This document shows positions 1-9,585 of a DNA stretch of 64,000 nucleotides, in pieces; the stretch's first letter is position 1, and every line of letters starts with the position of its first letter. Below the pieces are notes generated by a model. That model saw nothing but the letters and a program-made list of their open reading frames with translations, had not been told where the DNA came from and did not search any database. Source of the stretch: Leptospira sanjuanensis (GTDB lineage Bacteria; Spirochaetota; Leptospiria; Leptospirales; Leptospiraceae); contig NZ_JAIZBH010000001.1 in NCBI RefSeq assembly GCF_022267375.1, positions 3,053,501 to 3,117,500 on the forward strand, read 5' to 3'. Made by a program: the position numbers and the translations under genes.

Positions 1-576
1 CTTAAGTCCTTCTCAACAAAAGATTACGAGACGAACAAGAAAACTATGTTCGAATTTTATAATCTATTTTTATCGGTAAGAAGATTGGATATCCCGGTTA
101 TCTGCGCGGCCAACGGTCACGCAATCGGGGCCGGATTTTCTCTGGCTTTTGCGTGCGACATTCGCGTATTTGCCAACGAATCAAAATATCAATTCAACTT
201 TGTAAAACTCGGAATTCATCCTGGAATGGGTTCTAGTTATATCGTTAAAGAATTGTTCGGAACTCATATCGCAAACAGGCTTTTATTTTTGGCCGAAACG
301 TTAAACGGAGAAGAGGCGTTCCGACTTGGACTTTGCAACGATTCCGTTCCTCAAAAAGAAGTCCTGGGAAGAGCAACAGAAATCGCGATCGCTTTATCCG
401 AAAGTGCTCCTTTGGCGCTCGCTGAATTGAAAAAGAATACTTACGACAAAGATAAACTGGAAGCCGCTCTAAAAAAAGAAGCTGAATCTCAAGCAAGGAA
501 CTTTATATCCGCGGACTTTAAAGAAACCATCAAGGCGATCGAACAGAAACGGAAACCAGTTTTTAAAGGTTTATAA
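1..576 (+). CDS. Enoyl-CoA hydratase/isomerase family protein (3' part)
   Basis: The reading frame is open from the first base of the window and ends at TAA 574-576, so the gene starts upstream; the ATG at 46 is internal. The crotonase fold is recognisable from [18 protein letters not shown] (oxyanion-hole region) followed by [13 protein letters not shown]. Members act on acyl-CoA thioesters in the cytoplasm, in fatty-acid or branched-acid catabolism. Aligned by eye with the classical hydratase, the two catalytic glutamates appear replaced (Ser in the GAGFSLA stretch, no PE pair before the LGIHPG stretch), so an isomerase or other crotonase activity is as likely as hydration. The next gene is convergent and its stop codon begins at the very next base. 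Confidence 0.85.
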   Translation, partial: LKSFSTKDYETNKKTMFEFYNLFLSVRRLDIPVICAANGHAIGAGFSLAFACDIRVFANESKYQFNFVKLGIHPGMGSSYIVKELFGTHIANRLLFLAETLNGEEAFRLGLCNDSVPQKEVLGRATEIAIALSESAPLALAELKKNTYDKDKLEAALKKEAESQARNFISADFKETIKAIEQKRKPVFKGL

Positions 577-1755
577 CTAGTCCTTTTTTGTCTCTTTATC
601 GTAATCCTTCAAGGCCTGGAAAGTTGATTCGTAATCATTCCAGGCATTCCAGACCACAAACCCATGGCCACCGCTATCGTACGACGCTTTTACTTGTGCC
701 TTAATATAATCGGGAAGTGTGAGTCCCGACTTTCCAACGGACATGTTAAATCCTTGGATATATGGGATAACGCGTGTCGTCTTTAACGATCGTTTTAATG
801 TAAGAAGAGTTCCGTCATAAACGGTTTGATAAGGATCTTTGATGCGAGCAGGCATCCCATAAAAATGGGAAGGGTACAACATAGGATAAATGACATCGAC
901 TACTTGTGCAAAGACTTCCACTTTCTGACCGATCATATCGTTCTGATTGAATGGGATCCGACCAAAAATATCTGCTCCTATATAAGGAAGATTTTCGCAT
1001 TTGAGTGTTTCATTTCTTATGTCTTTTATAATGCCTGAGATATTCTTATAACGCGTCTCGTATGTTAATTTTAATTGAAGATTGTCGGCATATCGAATGT
1101 AATCTAATTGAATTTCCGGAAATCCGGATTCGCAGGCGGATCGAATTGATTTAAGAATAGAAGTAATCCTTTGATTAGAGGGTTTTTCGGTCGGGAGTCC
1201 TCCGTCAAAATTAACAACTCTTGCAACCGGATAGAAGCCCTCTTCGACCAATCCTTCTAAAACCCGTTTGGAAGGTGCCGACGGTTGCACATCAATCACA
1301 AGCAAATTCACGCCATGTTCTTTACCTTTTCTTCTTAAGTCCCGAAATTCCTTTTCCTTCTTTAAAGTCCTTTGGGATATATAAATTCCCCGAGAGAATT
1401 CAGGAACTTTAGCGCTCAAAATTGCTCTTGGCTCAGGGTTTCTAACCGAATTCTCGACATTTTGCTGGGGGATTCCGACTTCCACCTTCGCTCTTAAATC
1501 CGGTTCTGGCTTTCGGATTTTTGATTTTGATAATATCTCGGAAGTTGGGAGTCTTTCCGAATTCGTAGCGTTCGAATCTTCAACTTTTTTCTTTTCAATT
1601 CGCGTAGATCCGACTTCTAAATCAATAGTTTCGCGGAAAGTCACTTCCGGTATTTGTTTTTTATTATTCCTTTTTGGAAAAGGCAGATCGAAGTCAGAAA
1701 ATAAAGATGGAGTCCAGAAGAAAAATAGAAATATAAAAGGAATAATCGTTTTCAC
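577..1755 (-). CDS. Secreted DUF4015-type (GH-like TIM barrel) protein
   Basis: This 392-residue protein has an N-terminal signal peptide ([21 protein letters not shown]), a low-complexity charged spacer to about residue 120, and then a domain of roughly 270 residues beginning RGIYISQRT. The segments [46 protein letters not shown] and [13 protein letters not shown] match the order of conserved strands in the DUF4015 putative glycosyl hydrolase family (Pfam PF13200 from memory). It probably acts in the periplasm or outside the cell on a polysaccharide; substrate unknown. It is transcribed convergently with the crotonase gene, with no spacer, and divergently from the deacetylase gene. Confidence 0.75.
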   Translation of the reverse strand: MKTIIPFIFLFFFWTPSLFSDFDLPFPKRNNKKQIPEVTFRETIDLEVGSTRIEKKKVEDSNATNSERLPTSEILSKSKIRKPEPDLRAKVEVGIPQQNVENSVRNPEPRAILSAKVPEFSRGIYISQRTLKKEKEFRDLRRKGKEHGVNLLVIDVQPSAPSKRVLEGLVEEGFYPVARVVNFDGGLPTEKPSNQRITSILKSIRSACESGFPEIQLDYIRYADNLQLKLTYETRYKNISGIIKDIRNETLKCENLPYIGADIFGRIPFNQNDMIGQKVEVFAQVVDVIYPMLYPSHFYGMPARIKDPYQTVYDGTLLTLKRSLKTTRVIPYIQGFNMSVGKSGLTLPDYIKAQVKASYDSGGHGFVVWNAWNDYESTFQALKDYDKETKKD

Positions 1756-1920
1756 AGGTTTTAAATGTTCGGAAAGTTCAAAGATATTTTTCAGTTCTTT
1801 ACTAAATGTCGGAGTTCAATCCGGCGAACTAAAAGAAACTGTTTGGAATTCGGATTGATAATCAAATTCTTTTTGAAATGTTATATCGAAAAATGACTTA
1901 AATGTCATTTGCAAAGGGTT

Positions 1921-1926
1921 AGGAGG
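1921..1926 (+). promoter_or_regulatory. Strong Shine-Dalgarno deciding the 1931 start
   Basis: AGGAGG lies four bases upstream of ATG 1931. The in-frame GTG at 1928 is only one base from the motif, so ATG 1931 is the better start for the deacetylase-like gene. Confidence 0.7.
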
Positions 1927-1930
1927 CGTG

Positions 1931-2872
1931 ATGTCTACGGGTTTTATCTTTTCAGAAGATTTTCTGCAGCATAATTCAGGACCTCGAATTTCACATTTCG
2001 AGAATTCAGACCGACTTCTTGCATGCTTGAATCGATTGCATCAAACCAGCTATTTTTCTTCTCTATTCAGACCGGAAATGAAAGGCTTTCCTCAAGACCT
2101 TCTAAAGGAAGTTCATTCAAGTTATCACTTGCAAAAAATTGAAGGTTCCAAAGAACGGAGAGGATACTTTGATTCCGATACTCCATTCACGGAAAAATCG
2201 TGGCTTGCTGCATATTCGGCAGCAAATTCGGGCCTGGCCCTGGCCGATGCAATCATCTCCGGTCAAATTCGAAATGGTTTCTCTCTTTTAAGACCTCCCG
2301 GACACCATGCAGAACATAATCGTATTATGGGATTTTGCATGTTAAACAATGTTGCTATCGCAGCTCGTTACCTACAGAAGAACGGTTTTAAAAAAATATT
2401 CATTCTCGACTGGGACGTTCATCATGGAAATGGAACTCAGGAAATCTTTTATAGAGATCCAACAGTTTACTACCTATCTATACATCAGTTCCCATTCTAT
2501 CCGATGACGGGTTCATTGTCCGAGATGGGCGAGGGTCCTGGTGTTGGTGTAACGAAAAATATTCCAATGCAAGCGAATTCAGACAATCAAACTTACATTC
2601 GAAAATTCAAAGAAATAGTAATTCCGACAATAGAAAGTTACGAACCAGATATCCTCTTAATATCAGCCGGATTTGACGCTCATAAAGATGACCCCCTTGG
2701 AGGTATGAATATTACGACAACTGGCTTTGAGGAATTAACTCGAATCACACTTGAAAGCGCCAACAAAATCTGCCAAGGAAAAGTTTTATCTTTCTTAGAA
2801 GGGGGTTACGACTTAACCGCATTGTCAGAATCCGTTGAAGCACACTTAGCCGTTATGAATTCTTTTTCTTAA
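1931..2872 (+). CDS. Histone deacetylase family (acetoin-utilisation/acetylpolyamine amidohydrolase-like) protein
   Basis: This 313-residue protein belongs to the arginase/deacetylase fold. The zinc-hydrolase signature is complete: the His pair in RPPGHHAE, the metal-binding Asp/His in LDWDVHHGNGT, the second metal Asp in SAGFDAHKDDPLGG, and the glycine-rich loop with the transition-state Tyr in EGGYD near the C-terminus. Bacterial members remove acetyl groups from proteins, polyamines or small molecules in the cytoplasm; the actual substrate cannot be told from sequence. It lies alone on the plus strand, about 170 bp from a divergent gene, followed by small hypothetical genes. Confidence 0.9.
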   Translation: MSTGFIFSEDFLQHNSGPRISHFENSDRLLACLNRLHQTSYFSSLFRPEMKGFPQDLLKEVHSSYHLQKIEGSKERRGYFDSDTPFTEKSWLAAYSAANSGLALADAIISGQIRNGFSLLRPPGHHAEHNRIMGFCMLNNVAIAARYLQKNGFKKIFILDWDVHHGNGTQEIFYRDPTVYYLSIHQFPFYPMTGSLSEMGEGPGVGVTKNIPMQANSDNQTYIRKFKEIVIPTIESYEPDILLISAGFDAHKDDPLGGMNITTTGFEELTRITLESANKICQGKVLSFLEGGYDLTALSESVEAHLAVMNSFS

Positions 2873-2922
2873 TTTTTTTTGCTTGAGTAACTCTTCCAGA
2901 ATTCTCCGGAACCGTAAATGGC

Positions 2923-3453
2923 ATGGAGATTACGATGCAAGAGCAAACGATCAGAAGTTTCACCGAATATAAAGGTCAATCACACCGTAACATGGGCCCC
3001 TCGGATTTATTGATTCCGCTGCATTTAGAAAGTCACGTATTAAAACAAATAAAGAAACACAAGAATCTAAGAAATTATTTTCATTTTTTAATTGTTAAAT
3101 TTCAGAAGGAAAATCTTTTTTCAAAGTTTTCAGATACTGCTTTTAGAAAAACTCTCTATCAATCAAAACATCTACAATTGATTCGATATTCCTTCCGTCC
3201 TGATCATCAAGATTGGTATGAGGCCAAGTTCGCCGGTTTTTACTTCGGAATATCGGTGTGTAAATTTTTTTCTCGATTAGTCGATTTGGATATAGAAGAC
3301 GATTCTCAAAGTAAAAATTTAAGGGAGGAACTCATAAAATTAACAAAAATTGAAATCGGTCCTTTGCACTTTTATTTCACGATTATTTCCAATCGAAAAT
3401 TCATTTTGAAGAAACTTGTGCGAGGAAAAAATTTCGAGTTGAACAGTGCATAA
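2923..3453 (+). CDS. DUF1564-like small protein
   Basis: A 176-residue basic protein. The order SDLLIPLHL, then KLRNYFHFL-like helix, then LYQSKHLQLIRYSFRP, then DWYEAKFAGFYFGISVCKFFSRLVDLD matches what I remember of DUF1564, a multi-copy family largely confined to Leptospira with a ribbon-helix-helix-like look, often near mobile DNA. Function is unknown; DNA binding is a reasonable guess only. An alternative start is the Met at codon 5. Followed closely by another small gene on the same strand. Confidence 0.6.
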   Translation: MEITMQEQTIRSFTEYKGQSHRNMGPSDLLIPLHLESHVLKQIKKHKNLRNYFHFLIVKFQKENLFSKFSDTAFRKTLYQSKHLQLIRYSFRPDHQDWYEAKFAGFYFGISVCKFFSRLVDLDIEDDSQSKNLREELIKLTKIEIGPLHFYFTIISNRKFILKKLVRGKNFELNSA

Positions 3454-3495
3454 TTTTCAGATTTTTTATCGGGATAATCCGATATTTATAAGGAA

Positions 3496-3825
3496 ATGGA
3501 AACCTCTTTGGAAGAGTTAAATCATATAGAAAAGAGATTTAGAAAATATATTCTTATCTTAGATTTTCTTCTTCGCGAAACGAGGACCGAGCTCTCGCAG
3601 AATCGTGCAAAGCGGGAAACATGGTATAAACGTAACGAAAATTGGAAGTTGCATCATGTTCATCCTGAAAATAATAGCTTTCAGAACCTGATTCAGAATA
3701 TCGAATCACCTTCTCTTCTGAGAACTTCGCTCCCCTTTCGGCCGATTCCGAGCAACGAGAACAAATCGATTTTAAAAAACAATTTCGCGATTCAGGAATT
3801 CCGACCCCTTCCTTTTAACGATTAG
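3496..3825 (+). CDS. Hypothetical protein, 109 aa
   Basis: ATG 3496 is preceded by AAGGA a few bases upstream, which supports translation. The protein is charged, has a predicted helical first half and a proline/asparagine-rich second half (PFRPIPSNENK), no signal peptide and no membrane segment. I do not recognise a family. It lies 42 bp after the DUF1564-like gene and may be co-transcribed with it. Confidence 0.5.
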   Translation: METSLEELNHIEKRFRKYILILDFLLRETRTELSQNRAKRETWYKRNENWKLHHVHPENNSFQNLIQNIESPSLLRTSLPFRPIPSNENKSILKNNFAIQEFRPLPFND

Positions 3826-3948
3826 AATTTCCGAGTTTCAAACTCGTCGCTTCGGTTTCTGTAATTAATTCCTTTGATTAAAAAATTCTTGAAATTATGT
3901 CTCTTTTTGGCCCTCATAGAGAGATCGGGGTTCAATTCCGGACTAATT

Positions 3949-5979
3949 ATGTATTTCTATCGATTCTTAATTTTATTGCCCCTCCTTTTCATTACTTTCA
4001 CGTTGAATTCCGACGGACTTCCAAATTTTTCTATCCAAGAAAAAGAAGCTCGAACCCAGTTTTCGAGAGGTTTTTCGTATTTTAATAATTCTCGATATTC
4101 TTCCGCTCGGGAGAACTTTTTAAAGGCACTCTCTATTAAATCGGATTTTACTTTAGCAAGACTCTTACTTTCCAATTCTTACTACTTGTCCGGTGATTGG
4201 CCAGAGAGCATGTCGGAATTAGAACAAATCGAGGGTACGACCGGCCTAAATCAAATTCAAAAAGCAAGACTCGATGCTCTCAGAATCAACCTCGCTGGTG
4301 GCAGCCAAGATTCTGCCCCTCGTTACTACTCTGCAATTATAGGCGACGACCTTCGGCGTTTTCGGTTTCGAAATCCATCCGACGTAGCAATTGACGATGA
4401 TGGATTTCTCTACGTTCTCTCTTTTGATACAGCGAATATAGTAAAATTTGATCCCAATGGCAATCCCGTTGATAACTTCAAAGGATCCTTAGGTCGGAAT
4501 TTATCGGGTCCTCTATTCTTCTCTTTGAGAGGAACCTCGATTTTCGTAGCTGATTTTAAGTCTGACAAGATCTATGAATTCAATACACGGGGTGAATATA
4601 GAAATCGCTTCGGAATATCCGGAAAAGGGAACGGTGAATTTCACGGTCCGACGGGAATATTTTTAACAAAAAGCGGATTTCTGTATGTTTCTGACTCCGG
4701 AAACAATCGCGTTCAAAAACTAAAAACGGACGGCACATTTATTCAGGAAATTGGAGTCGGAATTCTGCGAAATCCATCCGGACTCAAAGTAAATTCCAAA
4801 GGAGAAATCTACGTAGCCGATCGCGGAAATTCAAGAATCGCAGTATTCGATGCGGAAGGAAACTTTCTTCGAGAAATTACAAACCCGAATACATTATCGT
4901 CACCTCGAAATCTCACGATTCGAAAGAACGAACTTTATATCTCGGATGAAAAGTCGGGACTCATCATCTACAACACTCTCGAAAATACTTGGAAAGCCCT
5001 CGATTCATTCCGAGATTCGAAGAATATTGTTCGAAAGTTAAACCAACCATTCTCTTCTGCATTCGATTACACCGGGACTCATTATATTGCCGATTTCAAC
5101 CGCCATCGAGTCGAAATTTTCAGCCCCTCCAACCAGATGTCTTCCAACCTGGACATCGTAGTTGAAAAGGTTTTAAACAGAGAATATCCGGATATTTCCG
5201 TATTTATGCGAGTCCGTGATCGATCCGGCCGGGACATCAAAGCAATACCGAGGAACTCTTTCCGTGTTTACGAGTACGGCAACTTGGCCCCCTTGATCGG
5301 GCTCGCCGATATGCAGCAATTCAACAATCGAATTTCAGTCTCCCTCGTTTATGAGAACACTCCCGAAGTAAAAGCGGCCTATCCTGTATTCGAAAAATCG
5401 CTCAAACCTCTTCTGACCTCCTTGAGACAATACGACGGCGTTGAAGTTCTCCGTTCAGGGTCGGAACTCATCAAAGCTTCCGATTTCAACTACTCAATGC
5501 ATGAAATCTTTCGAATCTTAAGAACCTCTCCGAGCGAAAGCTCCTCGAAAACCGGCAAGGCGATTTACAGAGGGATATCCGACCTACTTGACCGGCTCGG
5601 TCCTCGGATCGTTTTGATTTTGGTTTCCGGAAATTCGCACGCAGACTCGTTTACGCAGATTTCTCCGGAAAAGATCATCCGTTACTCCAAAGCCCACTCC
5701 ATCCCGGTTTATTTTCTATCCTTGTCGGATAACGGACCGGCCGTAGAAACCTACAAAACGATCGCTGCATCGACCGGCGGCAAATACATCTTAGTTCCGG
5801 GAGAAGGATTAGAAAAAAATCTCTATGATTCTTTTCTAACACATAAAGACCGCAGATATATTGTATCCTTCAAAAGCAGAATGGATGCTGACAAAAAAGA
5901 TTTCTATATTCCGCTGACAGTCGAAGCGAATTTCAGAAACACTTCAGGAAAAGCGGAAGCGGGATTCTTCACAAAATGA
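3949..5979 (+). CDS. Secreted NHL-repeat protein with C-terminal VWA-like domain
   Basis: I start the gene at ATG 3949 because it places a signal peptide (MYFYRFLILLPLLFITFTLNS) at the N-terminus; the frame stays open upstream to a TTG at 3874, which would put a charged 25-residue leader before it. The 676-residue protein has TPR-like helices at about residues 30-120, at least five NHL-type beta-propeller repeats (YVLSFDTANIVKFDPNGN, YVSDSGNNRVQKL, YVADRGNSRIAVF, YIADFNRHRVEIF), then a domain of some 250 residues with the strand pattern of a von Willebrand A fold (ISVSLVYENT, RIVLILVSGN, IPVYFLSLSD, GGKYILVPG). The metal-site motif DxSxS is not present. Its stop overlaps the next gene by four bases, so the two are translationally coupled. 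Confidence 0.7.
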   Translation: MYFYRFLILLPLLFITFTLNSDGLPNFSIQEKEARTQFSRGFSYFNNSRYSSARENFLKALSIKSDFTLARLLLSNSYYLSGDWPESMSELEQIEGTTGLNQIQKARLDALRINLAGGSQDSAPRYYSAIIGDDLRRFRFRNPSDVAIDDDGFLYVLSFDTANIVKFDPNGNPVDNFKGSLGRNLSGPLFFSLRGTSIFVADFKSDKIYEFNTRGEYRNRFGISGKGNGEFHGPTGIFLTKSGFLYVSDSGNNRVQKLKTDGTFIQEIGVGILRNPSGLKVNSKGEIYVADRGNSRIAVFDAEGNFLREITNPNTLSSPRNLTIRKNELYISDEKSGLIIYNTLENTWKALDSFRDSKNIVRKLNQPFSSAFDYTGTHYIADFNRHRVEIFSPSNQMSSNLDIVVEKVLNREYPDISVFMRVRDRSGRDIKAIPRNSFRVYEYGNLAPLIGLADMQQFNNRISVSLVYENTPEVKAAYPVFEKSLKPLLTSLRQYDGVEVLRSGSELIKASDFNYSMHEIFRILRTSPSESSSKTGKAIYRGISDLLDRLGPRIVLILVSGNSHADSFTQISPEKIIRYSKAHSIPVYFLSLSDNGPAVETYKTIAASTGGKYILVPGEGLEKNLYDSFLTHKDRRYIVSFKSRMDADKKDFYIPLTVEANFRNTSGKAEAGFFTK

Positions 5980-7976
5980 AATTCGACCTTATTCAAAAAC
6001 GCTCCTTAATCTTCTTAGCGATCCTACTTTGCTTAAGACCGATTTCATCGCAGGAAACGATTCGAAAGATACAAGAGGGAGAATCCTTTCTCAAAGACAG
6101 AAATTACGCCGCAGCATATCAATCTTTTTCCGAAGCGTCGAGAGCGAACTCGATGTCCGTTCGGTCGCTCCTCGGATTGGCGGAAGCGGCAAAACATCTG
6201 CATAAGTATAACGAATCCTTCGAAGCGTATAACAAAGCGCTCGCTCTCGAACCGGAAAATAAGACCGCAATCAAAGGAGCCGCCCTCGCTTACGTTCGCA
6301 AGAAAGAATATCAGAATTCTCTAAAGCTTCTGAAGCCGTCTCTCGAAACGGATCCGTTCGATCCGGTCTTAGCCCCCGTCCAAATCCAAATCCTCCTGGA
6401 AATGGGAAGTTACGAATCCGCTCTGAAAAAGCTGGAAGCCTCGCGCACAAAATTTCAAAGCTCGAAAGAAGTTCAAATCTTGGAAGCGAAAGTAAACGGT
6501 AAAACGGGAAACTTTTCCAAATCCTATCATCTTTGGAACTCGGTCCTCGCGTCTTCCTCCGATGATCCGGAGTTATTTTTTAATATGGCTTCTTTGTTGA
6601 TCGATTGGTCCGAAAAAAGTTCGCACCAGGAAAGAAAACAAAAGCTCGAGATGGCCTCCGAAAAACTCGAAAGAGCGATTTCTCTGTATCCGGATTTCGA
6701 GGAAGCGATCGATTCGCTCGTAAGAATCCGAATTTGGCAAGGCGACCATTCATCTGCGGTTACGCTCGCCCGAAAGCTCGTTTCTTTATATCCTCAAAAT
6801 CCTTCTTATCTGTATCTCAAAGCGTTTGCGGAAGAGAAAGAAGCGAACAAAGATTCTAACCTAAAAGACGCGCTCAAAAACGACCTCGTTGAAATATTAA
6901 AATTAGATGATTTAGATTCCGTCTCGAGACAAAAAGCGGAGTCGGCGGCGCTGAATCATTTTCCCGAGAATCATTCTTTCCGAAGAAAACTCGGTGATTA
7001 CAGAATGCAGCGGTTTCGATCCGCGAAAAATTCTCTTCTATACGATATGGCGTCCCATCATCTTGCGACTGCGAGAGAATTGATTCCGGCGCAACCCGAA
7101 GTTCAGTTTCAAACCTTGTCCGAATACAAACGAACATCATTCTTCCCTCGATATTTGAACCTTCTTTTATTTTTAAGAAAGAAATATCCGGAAAACGAAA
7201 AGTATCAGTACGAAATCGAGAATCTTTTAGGTTCGATGAAACAATCGATCGCATATAAAGAAGGTTTGGTGGAAATCACCGGAGACAATCTTTCGGAAAA
7301 TTACGGAAGAACTCCGCCCGTTCTTTTGATGTTCGATCTTTCGGACAAATCCTATTTAGGAGATTATCCCGATCTCGCGCTTTTAGTTTCCTCTTCCGTG
7401 CGGAAAATTCTTTCGTTAAATCCTACGATCGCCCTTTCCGGGGTTTTGGAAACGGCACGAAACAATCCAAGTTCTTTCGACATCAATTCGGAGGCATATA
7501 CGGGGATCGTGCCTTATAACGAAACAACCTTTTTGAAAGTGAAGGATTCGGCCAAGAACGGGATCAAACCGAGATTCCTAATTTACGGTTCCCTAAAATA
7601 CGAAAATCATTCTTTAAACATCGATTGGACGATCAAGGACTCGAAACACGAAAAAGTTCTTTCAACGTTCCGCGTTTTTGCGAAAGGAAGAGATTTTCTT
7701 CCCGAAGCGGCCGCAAGATCGGCTTCTAAAATTCTCGCGGCGATTCCGCCTTCCGGTTCCGTCTTAAAGGTGAAAGACGAAGACATCATTCTCAATGTGG
7801 GAACTCTCGACGGCTTAAAAAAAGGAAGTAAGGTCCAGATCTACAACACCGCCGGGAAATCGGGAGAGGCTACGATCGTAGAAACGGATTACTTTCTTTC
7901 GAGAGCCGTTCCGGACAGCGGGAACAACGGACTCAAAACTATCTCCGAAGGCGATCGAGTCCTCTGGAAACGTTAG
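5976..7976 (+). CDS. Secreted TPR-repeat protein
   Basis: The start ATG overlaps the stop of the upstream NHL/VWA-like gene (ATGA at 5976-5979). The 666-residue product opens with a signal peptide (about 25 residues, ending near PISSQ) and then several tetratricopeptide repeats, clearest at residues 30-130 (KDRNYAAAYQSFSEAS, NESFEAYNKALALEPENK) and 225-290. The last 200 residues are not TPR: they read as an alpha/beta domain ending in a small beta-barrel-like stretch (DEDIILNVGTLDGLKKGSKVQIY) reminiscent of the C-terminal domains of FlgT-type proteins. Probably periplasmic and working with the upstream protein; process unknown. Confidence 0.75.
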   Translation: MKFDLIQKRSLIFLAILLCLRPISSQETIRKIQEGESFLKDRNYAAAYQSFSEASRANSMSVRSLLGLAEAAKHLHKYNESFEAYNKALALEPENKTAIKGAALAYVRKKEYQNSLKLLKPSLETDPFDPVLAPVQIQILLEMGSYESALKKLEASRTKFQSSKEVQILEAKVNGKTGNFSKSYHLWNSVLASSSDDPELFFNMASLLIDWSEKSSHQERKQKLEMASEKLERAISLYPDFEEAIDSLVRIRIWQGDHSSAVTLARKLVSLYPQNPSYLYLKAFAEEKEANKDSNLKDALKNDLVEILKLDDLDSVSRQKAESAALNHFPENHSFRRKLGDYRMQRFRSAKNSLLYDMASHHLATARELIPAQPEVQFQTLSEYKRTSFFPRYLNLLLFLRKKYPENEKYQYEIENLLGSMKQSIAYKEGLVEITGDNLSENYGRTPPVLLMFDLSDKSYLGDYPDLALLVSSSVRKILSLNPTIALSGVLETARNNPSSFDINSEAYTGIVPYNETTFLKVKDSAKNGIKPRFLIYGSLKYENHSLNIDWTIKDSKHEKVLSTFRVFAKGRDFLPEAAARSASKILAAIPPSGSVLKVKDEDIILNVGTLDGLKKGSKVQIYNTAGKSGEATIVETDYFLSRAVPDSGNNGLKTISEGDRVLWKR

Positions 7977-8026
7977 ACGAAACAGAATCTTCCGAAGACG
8001 ATCGAATTTATCGTTAACTTTAAACC

Positions 8027-8623
8027 TCAATCGCGAAGTCGCGGAAACTCGCTGAAATAATCCAAAATCTCTTCGGCAATTCCCTGCTCCAATCTGAGAA
8101 TTTCCTCGGCGTCGTATCGTTCTTTCAAATCGAAAGTCCAGACTCTTCCTTGGATTTTCGTTTTAGAAAGATTGAATCTTTCCGGTTCGATCGGAAACCA
8201 AGTCGGATAATCGGACTGTTTTTGATAGATTCGAGCGGAATCGCTTTTGAACGTGTTTCGATTGACGTGGATCGTAAATCGGTTGAAAAGAATTCCGTAT
8301 TCCAGATCCAAATCCACATCCGGATGAATCCGAAATTCCCGGGCTTCCGCGTCCCATTCCATCCGAGATCCTTCCAGACAAACCTCGTCGTCCGCTTCGA
8401 TTTCGACGGGAATCGGATAAGAATATGCGGTTTTTATGTTTTTCTTACGATCGTATCCGACCTGAACGTTGGAATGTTTTCCCTTCCTTTCGATTCTTAC
8501 CTGGAACGCGGATTCCGGGCGATGCGCCAAATGCGCTCGGATCGCCGCGACCGCTTCTTTCGAAAACTGCAAGGGAAGAATTTTGCCGGGAATCTTTTTA
8601 AAAATACTAAGAATCGATCTCAT
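8027..8623 (-). CDS. Hypothetical protein, 198 aa, possibly HesB/IscA-like N-terminal half
   Basis: Cytoplasmic-looking protein without signal or membrane segments, convergent with the TPR gene. Residues 18-110 (FSKEAVAAIRAHL, FQVRIERKG, VQVGYD, then EADDEVCLEGSRMEWDAEAREFRI) have the order of strands seen in HesB/IscA-type iron-sulfur scaffold folds, but only one cysteine is visible and the Cys-x-Cys end is absent, so metal binding is doubtful. The C-terminal half (WFPIEPERFNLSKTKIQGRVWTF and an acidic helix) is unrecognised. Confidence 0.45.
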   Translation of the reverse strand: MRSILSIFKKIPGKILPLQFSKEAVAAIRAHLAHRPESAFQVRIERKGKHSNVQVGYDRKKNIKTAYSYPIPVEIEADDEVCLEGSRMEWDAEAREFRIHPDVDLDLEYGILFNRFTIHVNRNTFKSDSARIYQKQSDYPTWFPIEPERFNLSKTKIQGRVWTFDLKERYDAEEILRLEQGIAEEILDYFSEFPRLRD

Positions 8624-8995
8624 CGTTGCTTATTTTACCGGTAAACATGTGTAGGAACTCATACAAGAAAGCCGGGAACAACACTTTTATAAAAGTCGGA
8701 ACTACGGAATACGACAAAATCTGTAGGAACTACTGCAAAAATAGAAATCAAAACCGGTCTTCGCTTCCAAAATAAACGCTATTTCTTTTTGTCCCGACAA
8801 GAATTCAAAAAAATTCTTGCTTTAAACGCTCTTTATCAAAGCAAAAAAAGGTTTTCTCATCGCATTAGACTACGATTTAATGCAAGACATCCGAAACGAG
8901 ATTCATGCAAACAAAAGCGTTCGCATTATGCGAATAAATTCCGATGCAAATTTCGTATTTGGGCAAAATCGTCTCGATTCAAAATTCGTCTTCGT
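8624..8995. other. Intergenic region with two copies of a short Leptospira-like repeat
   Basis: No gene is supported across these 372 bases. Two copies of GTAGGAACT occur at 8651-8659 and 8723-8731, each followed by a degenerate inverted complement (CATAC, ACTGC). They look like eroded copies of the short TGTAGGAACT palindromes scattered in Leptospira intergenic DNA. The rest is AT-rich and unremarkable. Confidence 0.4.
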
Positions 8996-9442
8996 TTAAT
9001 CCCTGCGAATTCTCGTGCCGTAGTCCATCAGAACTTTCTGATACGATGTGATGAACTGGGGAGAACTGATCATGTAATCCGCGGTCGATCGATTGCAAGC
9101 CATGGGTATATTATAAAGTACTGCAATTCTTAAGAGTGCTTTTACATCCGGGTCGTGCGGCTGCGCGGTCAAAGGGTCCCAAAAGAAGATCACGATATCC
9201 AAATCCCCTTCCGCGATTTTCGCCCCGATTTGCTGATCCCCTCCTAACGGTCCCGAAAGAAATCGATATACGGGCAATTCGGCCTCTTCGTTTATCAATT
9301 TTCCGGTCGTCCCCGTTCCGAATAGATGATGTCTGGATAATATCTCACGATGGGTTTTGACCCATGCGACCAAATCCTCTTTGCGATTGTCGTGTGCGAC
9401 GAGTGCGATTCTTTTTGTCGCGGGAACCGAAACTTCTTTCAT
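8996..9442 (-). CDS. mgsA: Methylglyoxal synthase
   Basis: Converts dihydroxyacetone phosphate to methylglyoxal and phosphate, the bypass of lower glycolysis under phosphate limitation. The 148-residue length is normal for the family. Diagnostic segments are all present: IALVAHDNRK at the N-terminus (phosphate-binding, catalytic-loop Asp), GTGTTG, SGPLGGDQQIGA with the catalytic Asp, IFFWDPLTAQPHDPDVKALLR with the conserved His, and PMACNRSTADYM. It is a single gene transcribed divergently from the secreted helical protein at 9586. Confidence 0.95.
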   Translation of the reverse strand: MKEVSVPATKRIALVAHDNRKEDLVAWVKTHREILSRHHLFGTGTTGKLINEEAELPVYRFLSGPLGGDQQIGAKIAEGDLDIVIFFWDPLTAQPHDPDVKALLRIAVLYNIPMACNRSTADYMISSPQFITSYQKVLMDYGTRIRRD

Positions 9443-9585
9443 TCTTCGTTACTCTTTCTCGTTGATTTCAATCTAATTTTTTGATGACAGGCATCTGCGA
9501 CCAATCCTAAATTGACCTAAGATATTTTTTTTCAAAGTCGGACCGGCGTTTCTTCGTGTTCGTCTTTGTTTCGAGCATAATCCGA

